From Argopecten irradians (lineage: Eukaryota > Mollusca > Bivalvia > Pectinida > Pectinidae): a DNA stretch of 64,000 nucleotides. The position numbers were made by a program, and so were the translations under genes. The notes beneath the pieces were generated by a model that ran no database searches, was not told the DNA's origin, and saw only the letters and a program-made list of their open reading frames with translations. Every line of letters starts with the position of its first letter. Position 1 is the first letter of the stretch. Shown here piece by piece: positions 1 to 13,800 of this stretch. The stretch is taken from positions 32,847,328-32,911,327 of the forward strand of contig NC_091146.1 of NCBI RefSeq assembly GCF_041381155.1, given 5' to 3'.

Positions 1-1039
1 GTTTTGTTCAGTTATACGTAAATGTCTACGAGTAGTACGATTGTGCGTTAGCTATGCTCTATACAATAGTATTTTTATCGTTCCGTTATAATGACTCCTA
101 TACGTAAATTACACAAGCTTATGTGTAGTACAATTGTGTTTTTATGCTGTTGTTATATTGTTGTTGTCTGCTTGTTAATTTGTCTAAAGCTTAACACTAC
201 CTATTTTGTCATTGGTTATTAGTTTTCGAAAATGTACTACCGTTTGAAAATTTGCTGTCACTTGCTTCCGAATGGGTTGCTTGGTAAGTATAAATGTTTG
301 CAATCATAACAAAACCAGTGCTTTATTTACAGAAATAATAGTAACTCGCTTTAAGGGCTTACTTATAAAAAAGTTTTTGATTTATTTTGGCAAATTAATT
401 TATATATACGGACATAGAAAAGCACAGCTCACCAATTGCAATATACACATATACTAGTTCAACACAATGTTTTCAAAGACAAATGTTTACTGACGGAATA
501 CTATAGTACCTGATATCGATATATTCTTTTAATATTTTATTCCGTTACCGCCCCAGATCGTATGTACACAATTGACGATATTGTTAATGTATAGTGTAAA
601 CGATTTTGAATTGTACAAAAGCTAGAGTCCATAGCCATCTGGACTATTGTCTTGTCTATGCATTCACTCTGTGTCAGCATAGGTTAAATGTATGGTGCAA
701 ATTGCTTTTATCAGTTACAATGAGCATTGGCTCCTGACTTACTATATAGGTTATATGTGCTGGGTATTGATAACCATCTTAAGAGAGACAATTGAGTTCT
801 TTTTTTTTTCTTTTTTTTTTGTAATTTCAAAAGTCCCAATAGACCGAATCATACTTAATGATTTTAGAGCGCAATTTGTTGCATTCTGTTATTGTAAACA
901 AACAACAATGATTTATCCCTTTAAGTTGGCATATGATTACTATGTTGTGTTGGAAAGAATTTGAAAAGAGAAAACCCAGGTCTCTCTTTAATGTATTCAC
1001 AGATACAACGCATATTAAAATATCATACATAAGAATGTT

Positions 1040-1255
1040 TTTTGACCACGGTGAGTGATCAAGACGTCTCGACATATTACCACAAGTCCTATACCTGAGG
1101 GTTTCGTGTTTGAATCCCATGTGGTTTAGTTGGCAGATACTGACTGCTGGTCGTTGGTTTTTCTCTGGATATTCCGGCTTTCCTCCACCAACCATAAACT
1201 GTCACGACATGACCCTGGGTGTTAATAGGCCATTAAACTAATAAAACCAAATGAC
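1040..1255. repeat. older tRNA-derived SINE-like repeat, copy A flank
   Basis: It has a B-box-like GTGTTTGAATCCC, a TCTGGATATTCCGGCTTTCC central block related to that of the 49,051 SINE, and a tail TTAATAGGCCATTAAACTAA. The same sequence is at 50,060-50,275, so it predates the gene duplication. Confidence 0.6.
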
Positions 1256-1456
1256 CCCATAAGCCTGCTTCTTGACGACGGTGAACGGTCAGTAAAGAGG
1301 TCTTACCACTAACCAACCATCCATAGCTCTCATAACCTATGACCCAGCGTTTGTTTGTTTGCTTATATGATAAATGTAGGTCCTATTAACAGCCATGGGC
1401 ATTTAATAATATGCATGCGTTGTGGTACGTGTGTGAAATGTGTGGTGCGTGTATTC

Positions 1457-1632
1457 TGTAAACCAACTTTCTTTTGCGTGCGATTTCTTTCTGCGAATTT
1501 CGTCACAAGGTAAATTTCTGAATTTTGCGATATGGTAAATTCGGGAAAGTCTATATCTGCGAATCGTTATCTTCCACAATTCTTGTTTGCACAATTGAAT
1601 TCCAAGTCGCAAAATTTAGTTGGTTTACAGTG
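1457..1632. repeat. MITE with inverted ends, inside a dispersed repeat (copy A)
   Basis: The ends TGTAAACCAACTTTCTTTTG and CGCAAAATTTAGTTGGTTTA are inverted copies. It sits inside the dispersed repeat that continues at 1,633 with GTGTTGTGTCTTCTTGTGAT. A diverged counterpart is at 50,527-50,780, so the nesting is older than the duplication. Confidence 0.6.
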
Positions 1633-1748
1633 TTTGTGTTGTGTCTTCTTGTGATAGAGGAACTCTTGCCCTTTTTATAGTGCTATCCCATAGGGCAAAT
1701 TGACCCAGCGTCAGAGTGCTTTTTGAATCCATATTTTGGTTCTAAGAC

Positions 1749-1823
1749 ATGGAGAGTAAAGACGTTATGGAATTGAAAGAAGAACACCCGGATGTAGACG
1801 GAACTGTCCATAAGGACCCGCCG
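1749..1823 (+). CDS. pLGIC copy A exon 1 (N-terminus)
   Basis: The ATG at 1749 opens 25 codons (MESKDVMELK... ending DPP), followed by the donor GTACGT. The same exon, start codon and donor recur at 50,898, which supports them. The residues are acidic and lysine-rich with no hydrophobic stretch, so this is not a signal peptide. Either an upstream coding exon exists outside the window or the protein enters the membrane without a cleaved leader. Confidence 0.75.
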
Positions 1824-4800
1824 GTACGTAAATTAAAGTGAAATTAAGTGAAGTATTTATTAAACATTAACTTGAATAGCTTATGTTATGGATATGTAAC
1901 AGAACTGAGTGTACAAGCTGTTTATGATGAGAGTACAGTGATATTTGTGTGTTATATTTGTGGTTGGATACCGCGAGAAAATACACCAAACCAAATCAAA
2001 ACCGACGCAGCTTTTTATTTCTTGATATCTTTTAATCACATAAAAAATATTTGAACTTTTTAATTTTGTAGAGAACGGTGTACATCCAGGCGGAGTTTGT
2101 GAAGCTCAGTGATATTGATACTGTAAAAGAACAGTTCGCGGCAGACGTCTTCTTACATGCAAGATGGCGGGAAAAGTCACTGGATCACAGCAAAGTAAGA
2201 TTTGTATTGTCATTGTTAATAATTATATGTATTCGTATTCTTTGTTATAACAGACTTGTTTGGGTGGAATTCCGTATTTGCATATATCAGAGCTATCTTC
2301 CCTTGCCTCTTTCCATTGATTGTGACGAAATGTCTTTTGAGCACAACGTCATGCTTTTCCGAAAAACGACGTGAGTTCACAAACATTGACGTTACAATGG
2401 AATAAGGTAGACAACTCTGTAATATGCAAAGACGATATAGAAGGAAAAAATGTTATTCTCACTTTAGTAAAGGAAACCTGGGATATCACCCTTGCGTAAG
2501 ATTTGATAATATGTTTCAGTTTATATGTACATAGGCTAGTGTCTATAGATCATATTAGGCGTTTTAGTGGCCTAAATCAATAAAATAGATATATGTCGTT
2601 AAAGTTGTATGGTCTATCACTATCGCTCTTTTTGTCATAGTGAAAACTGTTTAAGTGTTATACACATTTTTCTTCGTCTGTCTGTGGTTTCAACTTTCTA
2701 ATTTTACCACTTTTTATAAAGGTCGAAAGATGCCGAATCATTCCAAAATTTTCCGAACATCGTCGCGACAATCTTGAAGTAACACGAGAGGTTTGAAACC
2801 AAGAGAAAATGTCAACATTTTTTTGTAAACAAAACATGTTGTTGACCTCAGCAGACTGGATCTACAAAGAAAATAATGGTCGCATATTATAATATTGTGA
2901 TGACTTTTACTCTCTGCAGGGAGTCACCATGGTGGGCCCTACAGTAAAGACTACACAACACAAAACATAAGGTCCTATTATTCATTTACATTACATCTAT
3001 AACATTTATACTGGTACAATAATAATACAAGTGAACCATTGGATAGGGTGAAGTCCACCACTGACTTCACCACACCTTCACCAGGGGCCTCTCACCCTGG
3101 GTGAAGTATCACCAAGTTCAGGGGTGGACTTCACCCAAGAACGCCGGTGGAACTCACCCTTTTTAGCTGGGCTTGCATGCTAGCTCTCGTACTACCACTA
3201 CACTGTAGCTCTCTCTAACACCAAAATGAGGTCTACTACAGCTCTGCCTGTCTACCTTGGGTGCTTGACCTCTCATGCACATGCTTGACCCCTGAGAGGC
3301 AATCAAGCATGACACAGGTAAGCCAGTCACCACAGGGACAGAGCAGTGCTGTAATCTATCAAGCAACTACAGTTGTCGTCTCTTGGATCGTTTCACCATG
3401 AGTAATAACTGACAGTATTGAACAGGTCCTTTCAGTCATTGCTAGTACACACATTGTAAAAGTTTTTCATAATTATGTAATTACCATTATCGTTGGCGTT
3501 TAAATATTCCAAATACCTTTGTGTTACAACTTGTACGTTTAGTTTGTATAGTAGTTTGTTCATGTTGTATTGCTACCTGTATATACATCTCATTATTATT
3601 TTTTTTACATCTTGTCAACATTGCACATACAATAATACTTGTATATAAGTAATATATATACTGTTGGTTTGAGTTTTTGGTCCCCTCTCCGAATATCTTT
3701 TCAATAACGCACGTCTTTTTTTTCACGTTTTATAGTTTTGATACTATTTTGTGACTATTGATACTGGAGTTAACCTTGATTAATGTTAGCCGTATTTTCT
3801 AAGATATGTGTTTTTTTGATATTATTATTATTTATCCAAAATCATCTTGTTGATTTATCTACGTCAATGATCAAATAATATTTATACTTAAAATAGAGAA
3901 AATTATCAAATTCAAGTGTTTAAATGATGTTCTATCATAAAGCCTCTTTACTGACCTTACAATTGCAAACACTCTATATATGCATAAATATCTTGTATGT
4001 ATTTTATTTTTATTTCTTCCTTTCACCCCTTTACCATGTTTTGATTGTTCGTTTCCTTTATACGCCATGCTCATGATCTTCTACTGGACTTTTACACGTT
4101 TCATTTTGTTCACTCCGATCTGCCACTCGTATGTATCAGTTGTACAAGCTTTTATTTTTGATAATGGGTAATGATTATATGTCTCACCGAGTGGCAATTG
4201 GTACATTTTACTCCAAAGCCTACGGTAAATGTTTTTTGAAATATACGTTCATTTTCTTTTCCTACTATAAATGTTTTTCGCATATCAAAAGTACACTCAA
4301 GTTTGATTTTTTTATTTGTTTGAATTATCTTAATATGTTTTTGATATCAAATCTTCACAACATTCATTTTAAATTTATTTTACTGCTGCTTTTGTTACAA
4401 CATATGGATATTGAGTCAAACCCTGGTCCCGATTCAGGTGAGCTATTAATTTTCCATGTTAACATCAGAAGTTTCCGAAACAAGCTAGAATATATAGAAA
4501 CCCTTGCAGATGAATATGACATAATATGTCTTATGAAACACAACTAGATGCTAGTCTCTCTACTAATGATTTACTGATTACTGGTTATCACTCTCCTTTT
4601 AGACTTGATAGAAATCATGCTGGAGGTGGTGTTCTTGTTTATGTTAATAGTATTTCGAAAGTAAATAGGCTCACTGATTTTGAAGTACACAATATTGAAG
4701 TCTTATGGTTGCAAGTTTTCCTTCCTAGCAATAAGCAAATTATAACTGGCACAGCATATCTTTCTAATTATCATAACAATATTCAATTTTGGGATGTCCT

Positions 4801-7800
4801 GAGATTATCCTTAGATAATGTCAAGAATATTTCAAGTAATGTTATTTTATTGGGAGATCTTAATGTAGATATGCTTAGTGTTCCTCAAAATCATGTATTT
4901 GTGGATATCATAAACACTCATGATATGAAAAATGTTATTAGTGAACCTACACGAATAGGTGAAACTAGATCAAGTTTGTTAGACCCTATTTTTTTATCAG
5001 ATTCCTTACACTGCATAGATTCGTCTGTTATTGAATCGGACAAATTGTATACTGATCATGAAGCCTGTATTGCTTATGTCTCAATTCCGTTTAAAATGAA
5101 AACCGTATTCAAAAGAAAAGTGTGGTTATAAAATAAAGGTATTTTTCAACTATTCAATAACTTGATTAGGGATTATGATTGGAACGCTCTTTTTGAAAAC
5201 TGTAATCCAGTACATTTTGCTTGTGATAATTTTACAAAAGTTTTTCTTGAATTTGCAAATACATGTATACCCAATAAAGAAGTAACTGTCAGGTCTTATG
5301 ATAAACCTTGGATGAACTCTGAGTTAAGAAAAAACATGAGATTAAGAGACAGGTTAAGGAAATTAGCAATAACGTCTAAGAGTCCTAGAGATATAGCAAA
5401 TTTCAAAACTCAGCTAAATAAGGTAAATAATATGAAAAAATATGCAAAAATGACATTTTACGATAATGTAGGTGAAGTAATTGATCACGATTATAAAGGA
5501 GACCCCGGAAATTATTGGAAATTGGTAAAGAAACTTCAAGGTAGTTCAGGAACTACTGAGTCTACCCCCACTCTTATAGATCCAAACACTGGTCAGTTAT
5601 CTGCTGATGATAAAGATAAAGCAGATTTACTAAATAATTATTTCTGTAGTATTACCCATATAATGGATAATAACGCCGAACCTCCGCTCTTAGAAGCAAA
5701 AAACTAATGGTAATTTTAATTCTTTGATTATAGATGCTAATGAGGTTTGTGATGTTTTAAAAAAATGTAAAACTTGGTAAAGCATCAGGTGATGATGGAA
5801 TCAGTCATCATATGCTTAAATACACTGCTGACACTGTTTGCAAACCTTTAGAAATTCTCTTTAACCTATCGCTATCGTCTTGTGTTTTCCCAGATATGTG
5901 GAAACTTGCTAAAGAAATGCCACTTTTTAAAAAGAGAGATAAACACTCCATATCTAACTATCGACCTATATCTCTTCTTTTCAACTGTTGGAAAAGTACT
6001 CGAAAGGGTAGTTTATAACCATATTTATAATCATTTCCTTGAAAATTCGTTATTTTTCCAGTTCCAATCGGGCTTTATGCAGGGACATTCAACAGTATAC
6101 CAATTGATAGAAATTTTTCATAACATTTGTATAAATCTGGAAGAAAAAAACATACTTGTATGGTTTTTTGTGATATCTCAAAAGCTTTTGACCGGGTATG
6201 GCACAAAGGTCTACTTATAAAATTACAATCATATGGTATTTCAGGAAATTTCTTGTTATGGTTAGAAAATTATCTTAGTAATCGACAACAAAAAGTATTT
6301 ATTAATAATTCATTTTCCGAAATTGGTAGGATTATGGCTGGAGTCCCTCAAGGCTCAATACTTGGTCCACTTCTTTTTGTTATCTTCATAAACGATATTG
6401 CTGATGAGCTTGAATCTTCTACTCGTCTTTTTTGCGGACGATACAGCTCTTAACAGCGATTTAGAAAAGATAAATAGGTGGGCAAAAAGATGGCTAGTAT
6501 CTTTTAATCCCAATAAGACTGAAGTGCTCTTCATTTCAAACTTGAATGACATTGATGCAGATTTAGATTTGATTTTTGATGGTAACTTTCTAGATTTTAG
6601 TCAATTTCATAGACACCTTGGGGTAACTCTTAATTCAAATGCCAATTGGTCTGATCATGTCAATGAAATCTACAAATCTGTTAAGAAGAAAATAAATGTA
6701 TTGCGTAAACTTAAATATATGCTAAAGCGTGATACCCTTTTACAGATTTATAAGTCATTTATACTACCGATTTTAGAATATGGTTGTGAAGTTAGGGATG
6801 GTTGTTTCACAATTGATTCAGATAAGTTAGAAAGGGCACAAAGGGAAGCAGCAAGAATAATTACGGGTTTGCCATCATTTGCAAAAAATGAATCTCTTTA
6901 TAGTGAATCAGGTTTGGAATTACTATGTGATAGGAGAGCTAGAAGAAAACTTAAATTGTTACATAAGATGAAAACTCATGATACTCCTAACTTTCTTTCG
7001 AATCTATTACCTCCCACAGTTGGTGAAAATAATTAATATGCTCTAAGAAACAATAACGACTTTTGTATTCCAAACTATCGACTCTCCTTCACTCTCAAGT
7101 CTTTCTTACCTTCTACTTTAAGAAACTGGAATAATTTAGATAATGATATTAAGTCATTACCCATTTCTTCTTTTAAGGTTGCACTTTCCCAACAAGTAGT
7201 CTCTCATCGATCAATGTATTTTAGCTATGGTGACAGAAAATTAAATATTTTTCACACCAGATTGAGGCACAAATGTAGCACTCTAAATGACGATCTTTTC
7301 CGTTCAAATATAGTCGAAAATTCTCGTTGTACAAACTGTGGAAATCATTGTGAAAATGCTTATCATTATTTCTTAGAATGTCCTCATTATTTAGATGCCC
7401 GTACAAAGTTAATTGGCTTTGGAGGTAAATTGTAAAATTTTTGAACATGTGTAATCGTATATTAGGTCCAGTGGAAGATTCTGAACATACATATAAGCTT
7501 TAAACATACAACAGCTTTTACTACACAATTATTATTAAATTTATTTAAAGTAATATTATTTGATTTGTTTAATCTGTATAAGATATCTAAGTCATCATGT
7601 ATAATATGTTAATTGTGTTATAATGTTAGGAGACGGCTGTTTAAGTTGGAATAACTTGTGCCTGATCCTTTTGTGTTTTACAATAAAATATGTTAAATAA
7701 ATAAGTAAAAAGTAGCAGTGCTGTAGCAGACGACTATCTTAGGAGAAACACATGCATTGCATGTAAAGTAAACAAACTTATACAAAGCAATAAACACAAT

Positions 7801-10800
7801 TAACAAAAACAAATAAGAATAGTAATTAAACATTTAAAGTTATGGTGAGACAAGTATTTGTTACATTGCCCCCCTCTAAAACTTGGCATTTGTCTCAAAT
7901 TAGTCAGACTGTAAGCATAATATTGCAAGTTAATAACTTTAAATGACTCCAAATTAACCATCTTATAACAATCTATTCAACAGAAAGTTTAGTTTTGAAA
8001 TTGATAACACATCATTACAAAATTGATTATTTCACAAACTTGCGGACCTTAAAACAATATGAAAATTAAACAAAATGAGATGACATTGAGGAAATGACAT
8101 GTATGAATATAACGATAGACTATTTGATTCAACTTATTAGATATGACACAATGGAATCCTAAATGAAATTACAACTACAAATGTGACCATCAATGTGTGA
8201 AATGATCATCGATTCATGATCAATAAATTTTAAATTCAATTTTAAATGATACAAAATAATGGTATGAACATTTGAAAATTATTTACAAATATGCAGGAAC
8301 TACAATGTTTTAAACAAACTTAACTGATGGCACAACAATCAATGAAAACACATTACTTGGAAAAATTCACTTTGTGTCTGTTATACTGTAACCACAATCG
8401 TTGCGCGAAACACGAATATTTATCCAACTGATGCGCGATAGTCATAGAGCGAAACGCGAAATTCCGTCGGCCAGATCCTTGATATGTCCTGTCACATTGG
8501 AACGACAACTTGCGATGAAATTATGGGAACGAAATCTTCTCAGGATGTGCCTCTAGAATCATCTCCAGCCCACTAAGACGGTACTCCTTAGCCTCCAGAA
8601 TGATCTTCTTTACGGTACTCCTATCTCTGGGAAGGGTCTCTGCGTCTACCCTACATCTGATGCGAAGATAATTTAGGATGTGGTCGAAGTGCGCAGGATC
8701 CCTGTCGATGAAGAACCGCCTTCCTCCAATATAGCCAAAGTGTTCGTCAGTTAATGCTGCAAATACGCTCTCAGGATCAGCTTGGAGGCTTGGTAAAGAG
8801 GTTTTGAACACTTTTCCTCCAATACCAAGCGTGATCGCTGCTTTATTGATGACTCGAAATCGGTCGGCTAATGCTCTTTGATGCCGCCCGTATTATTACA
8901 GGACTACCAATATATACCAAAACAGAGTTAATTTATAAAGAAATTGGATGGCTTCCATTATCTAAACAGAGAGAGATAAGAAAATTTACCCTCTTTTATA
9001 ATATTAAACACAACATAGCTCCCTCATTTTTATGTAATATATTACCAGAAAACATCGGTGTCCTGACAAACTATGACTTAAGAAATTTCCAGGACGTGAG
9101 GCAACATCGTTATAGACTCCAACGCACATTAAACTCCTTCTTTCCTTCAACTTCTTCTCTTTGGAATAATTTAGATATATCTATTAGAAATTCTCCAACT
9201 TTAAATACCTTCAAATCAAATTTAAGTAAATCTTTTCTTCCTGAAACCGATTTGTGTTTTCTAAATTTTGGTACTAGACGGCTTAATATTCTCCACTGTA
9301 GAATTACGATCTTTTCAGATCCAATCTTTTGCCTTCAGCACGATGTGAGTGTGGATTCACGTGCGAAGACTCTTATCACTTTTTCCTTACATGTCCAAAA
9401 TATCACATTATACGACAGACATTATTAAACGATCTTCATTGGTACCCCGGTGACATCACATTAGATTCATTACTAAGAGGAGATGCAGATTTAGAAAATG
9501 ATGCTAACCTTAATATTGCAAAGGCAGTCCAAATTTATATTGATAGTACTGGCAGGTTTTGACATTATGAGCATCCTACCCCATTTCCTATATCTACCCC
9601 GTATCTTAGTTGATTAATAGATTACATGTTATACATATGTCAACAGTATAAATTAGTTGTATCTGCTGGCTGGTGTAGTCGAAAGTTTTTCAAGGAAAGG
9701 AATGGCCTCGAGTGGATCTTCAGTGCAATGTTTTCTATGGAATGTGTATGATGGACAACGTTTTAAGGAAGTAACCGATCGGTGTTTCCCAGCCAGTCAG
9801 ATAACTATGTATACAATTATCACTTTTACAAATAATTATAACTTAATAAATAACTATTCTCCTCTCCTATACTCCTCTATCTTTCCCTTTTCTCCTTCAT
9901 TCTTAAAATAGAAAATTTTGATTCATATTATATATATGTATTGTCTTCATTGCTGTCCATTATGTATATATTCATATTATGTATTCGGGAGAGGACGTTA
10001 CTAAGTTGGCAAAACTTGTGTCCAATCCCTGTTGTCAATAATTTACGACAATAAAAATATGTTTAAGATAAAAAAAACCTAGATCTTGATCTCGACCTTG
10101 ACCTTTTCCGGGACCTAGACTTTGAGTGTAATTCTCTTTCACTACCATTGGACTTAACAGGGGAGAGACACGGGCCCTTGTCATCCTCCCTGCCCCGGAT
10201 ATGTGATTTTACACGGGTTTCCTTGACTGCTGATGAACCTCTAGGATCCTTTGTACGTCCAGTTTTGAACTTACTGCTAAAAGTTTGACCTGATAGGCGT
10301 GTCAGTCGAGACCAGGCCTCCTCTTTACGGAATCTCTCATATTCCTTTAAGGCTTCGTCACCTTCACAGCTGTTGAGCCTATTGTAACACCTTGTTGATA
10401 TAGGCTGGTCACCTCTAGTGCAGCGGCTGTGTCTGCCGTCTGCCCGTGAGCAGATATATCCGCAATATGGTACCAAACTCCTTCTTGTTGATACAGATCC
10501 GACATTGCCATAAGGTTCTACCTGGCGCATCCCGTTTATCCTGCAATAACAACAATAAATGTTGGTTTACAACAAGTTGTCATGTATTTGTTTACATATA
10601 ACTTTACATATCAGCAAAACGGTTAGCGGGACGTATGCGTCGCCCACGACGGTTAAAAACAGTTGGAGATGGTGTATTGTTATTCCCAGTAGGACCTTGG
10701 TTGCCATGACTGACATCCTGTGAGGAATCCATTGACACAGTAAGATTTTCTGTATCATCATCAGATATACCCTGCTCATGCTGACTAATATCTGCAGATA

Positions 10801-13800
10801 ATAAGAGGTTATCCCAATTATCATTTATGGCCTCATTATCAATGGTGTTGTCAAGGAGATGGATTTCCGTACTAGGATCAATGGATGTCTCAAGACTATC
10901 ATCTACATTCAGGCTGACACGGAACCAGGCAAGGGGATTGTCTCCCTTATAAGGTTTCAGCCGATTGTAATGAACGACTTTCGCCATGGACCGCGATGTC
11001 TCCTTGATTCTGTAGGTGACATCACTGAGTTTTTTTATCACTACAAATGGTTCTCTCCAGGGTTTCTGAAGTTTAGGACAAACTCCAATTTTCCTGATAT
11101 AATTGTGCAACCACACACAGTCTCCCTCTTGATACGCCTTGAACTTTTACCCTGCATCATAATCTTTCTCATGGCATCACTTGCAAATTTTCGCGTGCGA
11201 ATTCATGAACCTTCTCAAGCTTTTGTGCCAAATCATGAGCATAATTTGTCAGGTGGTCCGGCTCCTCCCCTTCAGGATGACTATACATGAGGACTATTGG
11301 GAGAGAAATCTCCCTGCCAAACATCATTTGAGCTGGTGAGTACCAAGAAGACTCATGGACTGAAGACCTATAAGCCATCATCAACACCGAAAGAAGCTGA
11401 TCCCAATTTCTCTGATTCTCACTGACAAACAGAGCAAGCATGTTTTCAAGAGTTTGATTGAGACGTTCTACTATCCCATTAGATTGTGGATGCAATGGGG
11501 TGGTTCGTGTCTTTTCAATACCTAGAATCTGACATATCTCAGCAAAGACACGACTCTCAAAATTTCGGCCTTGGTCTGAATGCAGTTGTTTCGGAACACC
11601 GAACTCCGACACAAATCTCTCTACTAGGATATTAGCTACAGTTGTTGCCTCCATATCGGTAATGGATAAGCTTCACTCCATTTAGTGAAATACATATTAC
11701 CATATAATACCATAAGGATATATTTGTTACCATCACTACTTGGTGCTAAGGGTCCTAAAATATCTATGGCTACCCTCTCCAGTGGTGCACCTACATTATA
11801 CTTTTGTAATGGTGCTCGCGGTGCTCGTGTGGGCCTTTTCCTGGATGCACAGTCATCACATACTTTACAGAAGTGCTCGACATCCCTTCTTACCCCTTGC
11901 CAGTAAAACCGTAGGCGGACTCGAGCTAGGGTTTTGCCCATACCTAGATGTCCTGCGGTGATGTTACTGTGCAACTCTCTCATTGTCCATGACCTTAATG
12001 CTTCTGGTACAATTTGCCATTCTTTTTTGCGTCCATCGGAGCTTTCCCATTTCCCACAGATAACACCAGATTTTAGGGAATCAAACCTAGCCCAGTAGTG
12101 CTTCACTCCTGGTGAGAGATGACTAATCTCCGACCAGGATGGTTTTATTTTGTCCTCTACCCACTTGTAAACTATCCCTATTGTGCCATCTTTCAAATGG
12201 AGGTTCCTAAGGTTATCCAGAGTAATCGTTCCTTAATCTGAAATCTCATCAGTCTGCAAGTCTGAGATTTCATCATGACCTGGGTCAGTAACTACATTTA
12301 CGATGAATTCATTTCTTTCAGGAGTGTCTATTTTTAACTCCTCAGCTTTCTCACAATGCGAGCAATGCAAATCATAACATGGTCTCCTAGATAAACCATC
12401 TGCATTTGAATGGAGCTTTCCTGCTCGCTCGCTCTATGCTGTATCTCAAAATCATATTCTGACAGTCTTTCCAGCCATCTAGCTAACTGACCTTCCGGAT
12501 TCTTGAAGTTTTGAAGCCACCGGAGAGATCCGTGATCAGTACGGACACGAAAGTGTTGTCCATACAGGTAACAGTGAAATTGTTTTACTGCAGTGACCAC
12601 AGCCAACAATTAACGCCTAGTGACACAGTATGATCTTTCAGGCTTACTGAACGTCTTGCTGTTGTAGCTAATGACTTTCTCCTGGCCATCCTGAATTTGA
12701 GATAGTACAGCACCAAGAGCATAATTACTGGCGTCTGTATCCAGCACAAAGAGACCATCCTGCTGTGGATAGCTCAGGATTGGGGCTGAGGTGAGATGAT
12801 GTTTAGGTGCATTGAATGCTTCATCACAGTCACTTGTCCATTCAAATCGGATTGTTTTTTAGGTCAGTCTATACAAAGGCTTGGCCAACTTGGAGAAGCC
12901 AGGTACAAATCTTCGATAGAATGTGCAGATTCCAAGAAAGGTTTGCAATTCCTTAAGGTCTTTAGGTAACGGCCACTCTTTTATGACAGACACTTTCTCT
13001 GGGTCAGTAGAAACACCTTCCTCTGATATAACATGGCCGAAATATTTGACATCCTGTTGAAAAAGAAAACATTTCTTAGCGTTCAATTTGAGGTTAGCAG
13101 ATCTGATTCTGTCGAAAACAACCTGTAATTTTTCCAACTCTTGCTCAAAAGTTTTGGCAAACACAAGAATGTCATCTAAGTACGCCAAACACAGCTTCCA
13201 TGTAAGGCCAAACAATACTTTATTCATTAAATGAACAAATGTGGCCGGGACATTACATAGGCCGAAGGGCATCACTTTGAACTGCCAGAAGGCTCCATTG
13301 CCAGCGACAAAAGCTGTTTTATGCCTATCTTTGTCAGCGACATCAACCTGCCAGTAACAGCTTTTTAGGTCCAAATTTGAATACCATGAGGACCCTGCCA
13401 GTGTATCCAATGTGTCATCTATTTTGGGAATAGGATGGCTATTTTTCACCGTTATGCTATTGAGTTTCCGATAATCAATACAGAAACGCAATGAGCCATC
13501 TTTTTTACGAACTAAGACTATCGGCGAGGCAAAAGGTCCGCTGGCAGACTCAATGATGTCGTTAGCTAACATGCTTTCAACCTCCTTCTCTGCCCCAGCT
13601 TTTTTGGCAAGCGGTATTCGCCTTGGGGCCTGTTTGAATGACCTGTGTCAATGGTATGAGTAACAAGCTTAGTGTTCCCTATATCAGCTGACGAAGAGGA
13701 AAAGATATCTGCATACTGTGCCAAAACTTTCCGAACCTCTGCAGACTGGATCTCAGTTAGATTGTCAGTGGAACGATTAAATAAATCGCTCAGATAATCT

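Larger units (their letters stand above)
3354..7713 (+). mobile_element. APE-type non-LTR retrotransposon (jockey/CR1-like) with 2A-like motif, near full length
   Basis: It inserted into the gypsy 3' LTR: a 12-bp target duplication AGCAGTGCTGTA lies at 3,342-3,353 and 7,714-7,725. It includes a 5' leader, a 2A-like motif, an AP endonuclease, a reverse transcriptase, a C-terminal Cys/His cluster and an AT-rich 3' tail (AAATAAATAAGTAAAAAGT). At least four frame breaks and one nonsense codon make it inactive. It is younger than the gypsy element it splits. Confidence 0.88.

Noticed and set aside
2078..2374. Extension of the channel exon 2 frame to 2,374
   Set aside because: Past 2,194 the frame runs into intron and MITE sequence; the donor GTAAGA is conserved at the same place in copy B.
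10859..11290. Plus-strand open frame of 143 codons
   Set aside because: Antisense to the gypsy integrase tail; no domain of its own.
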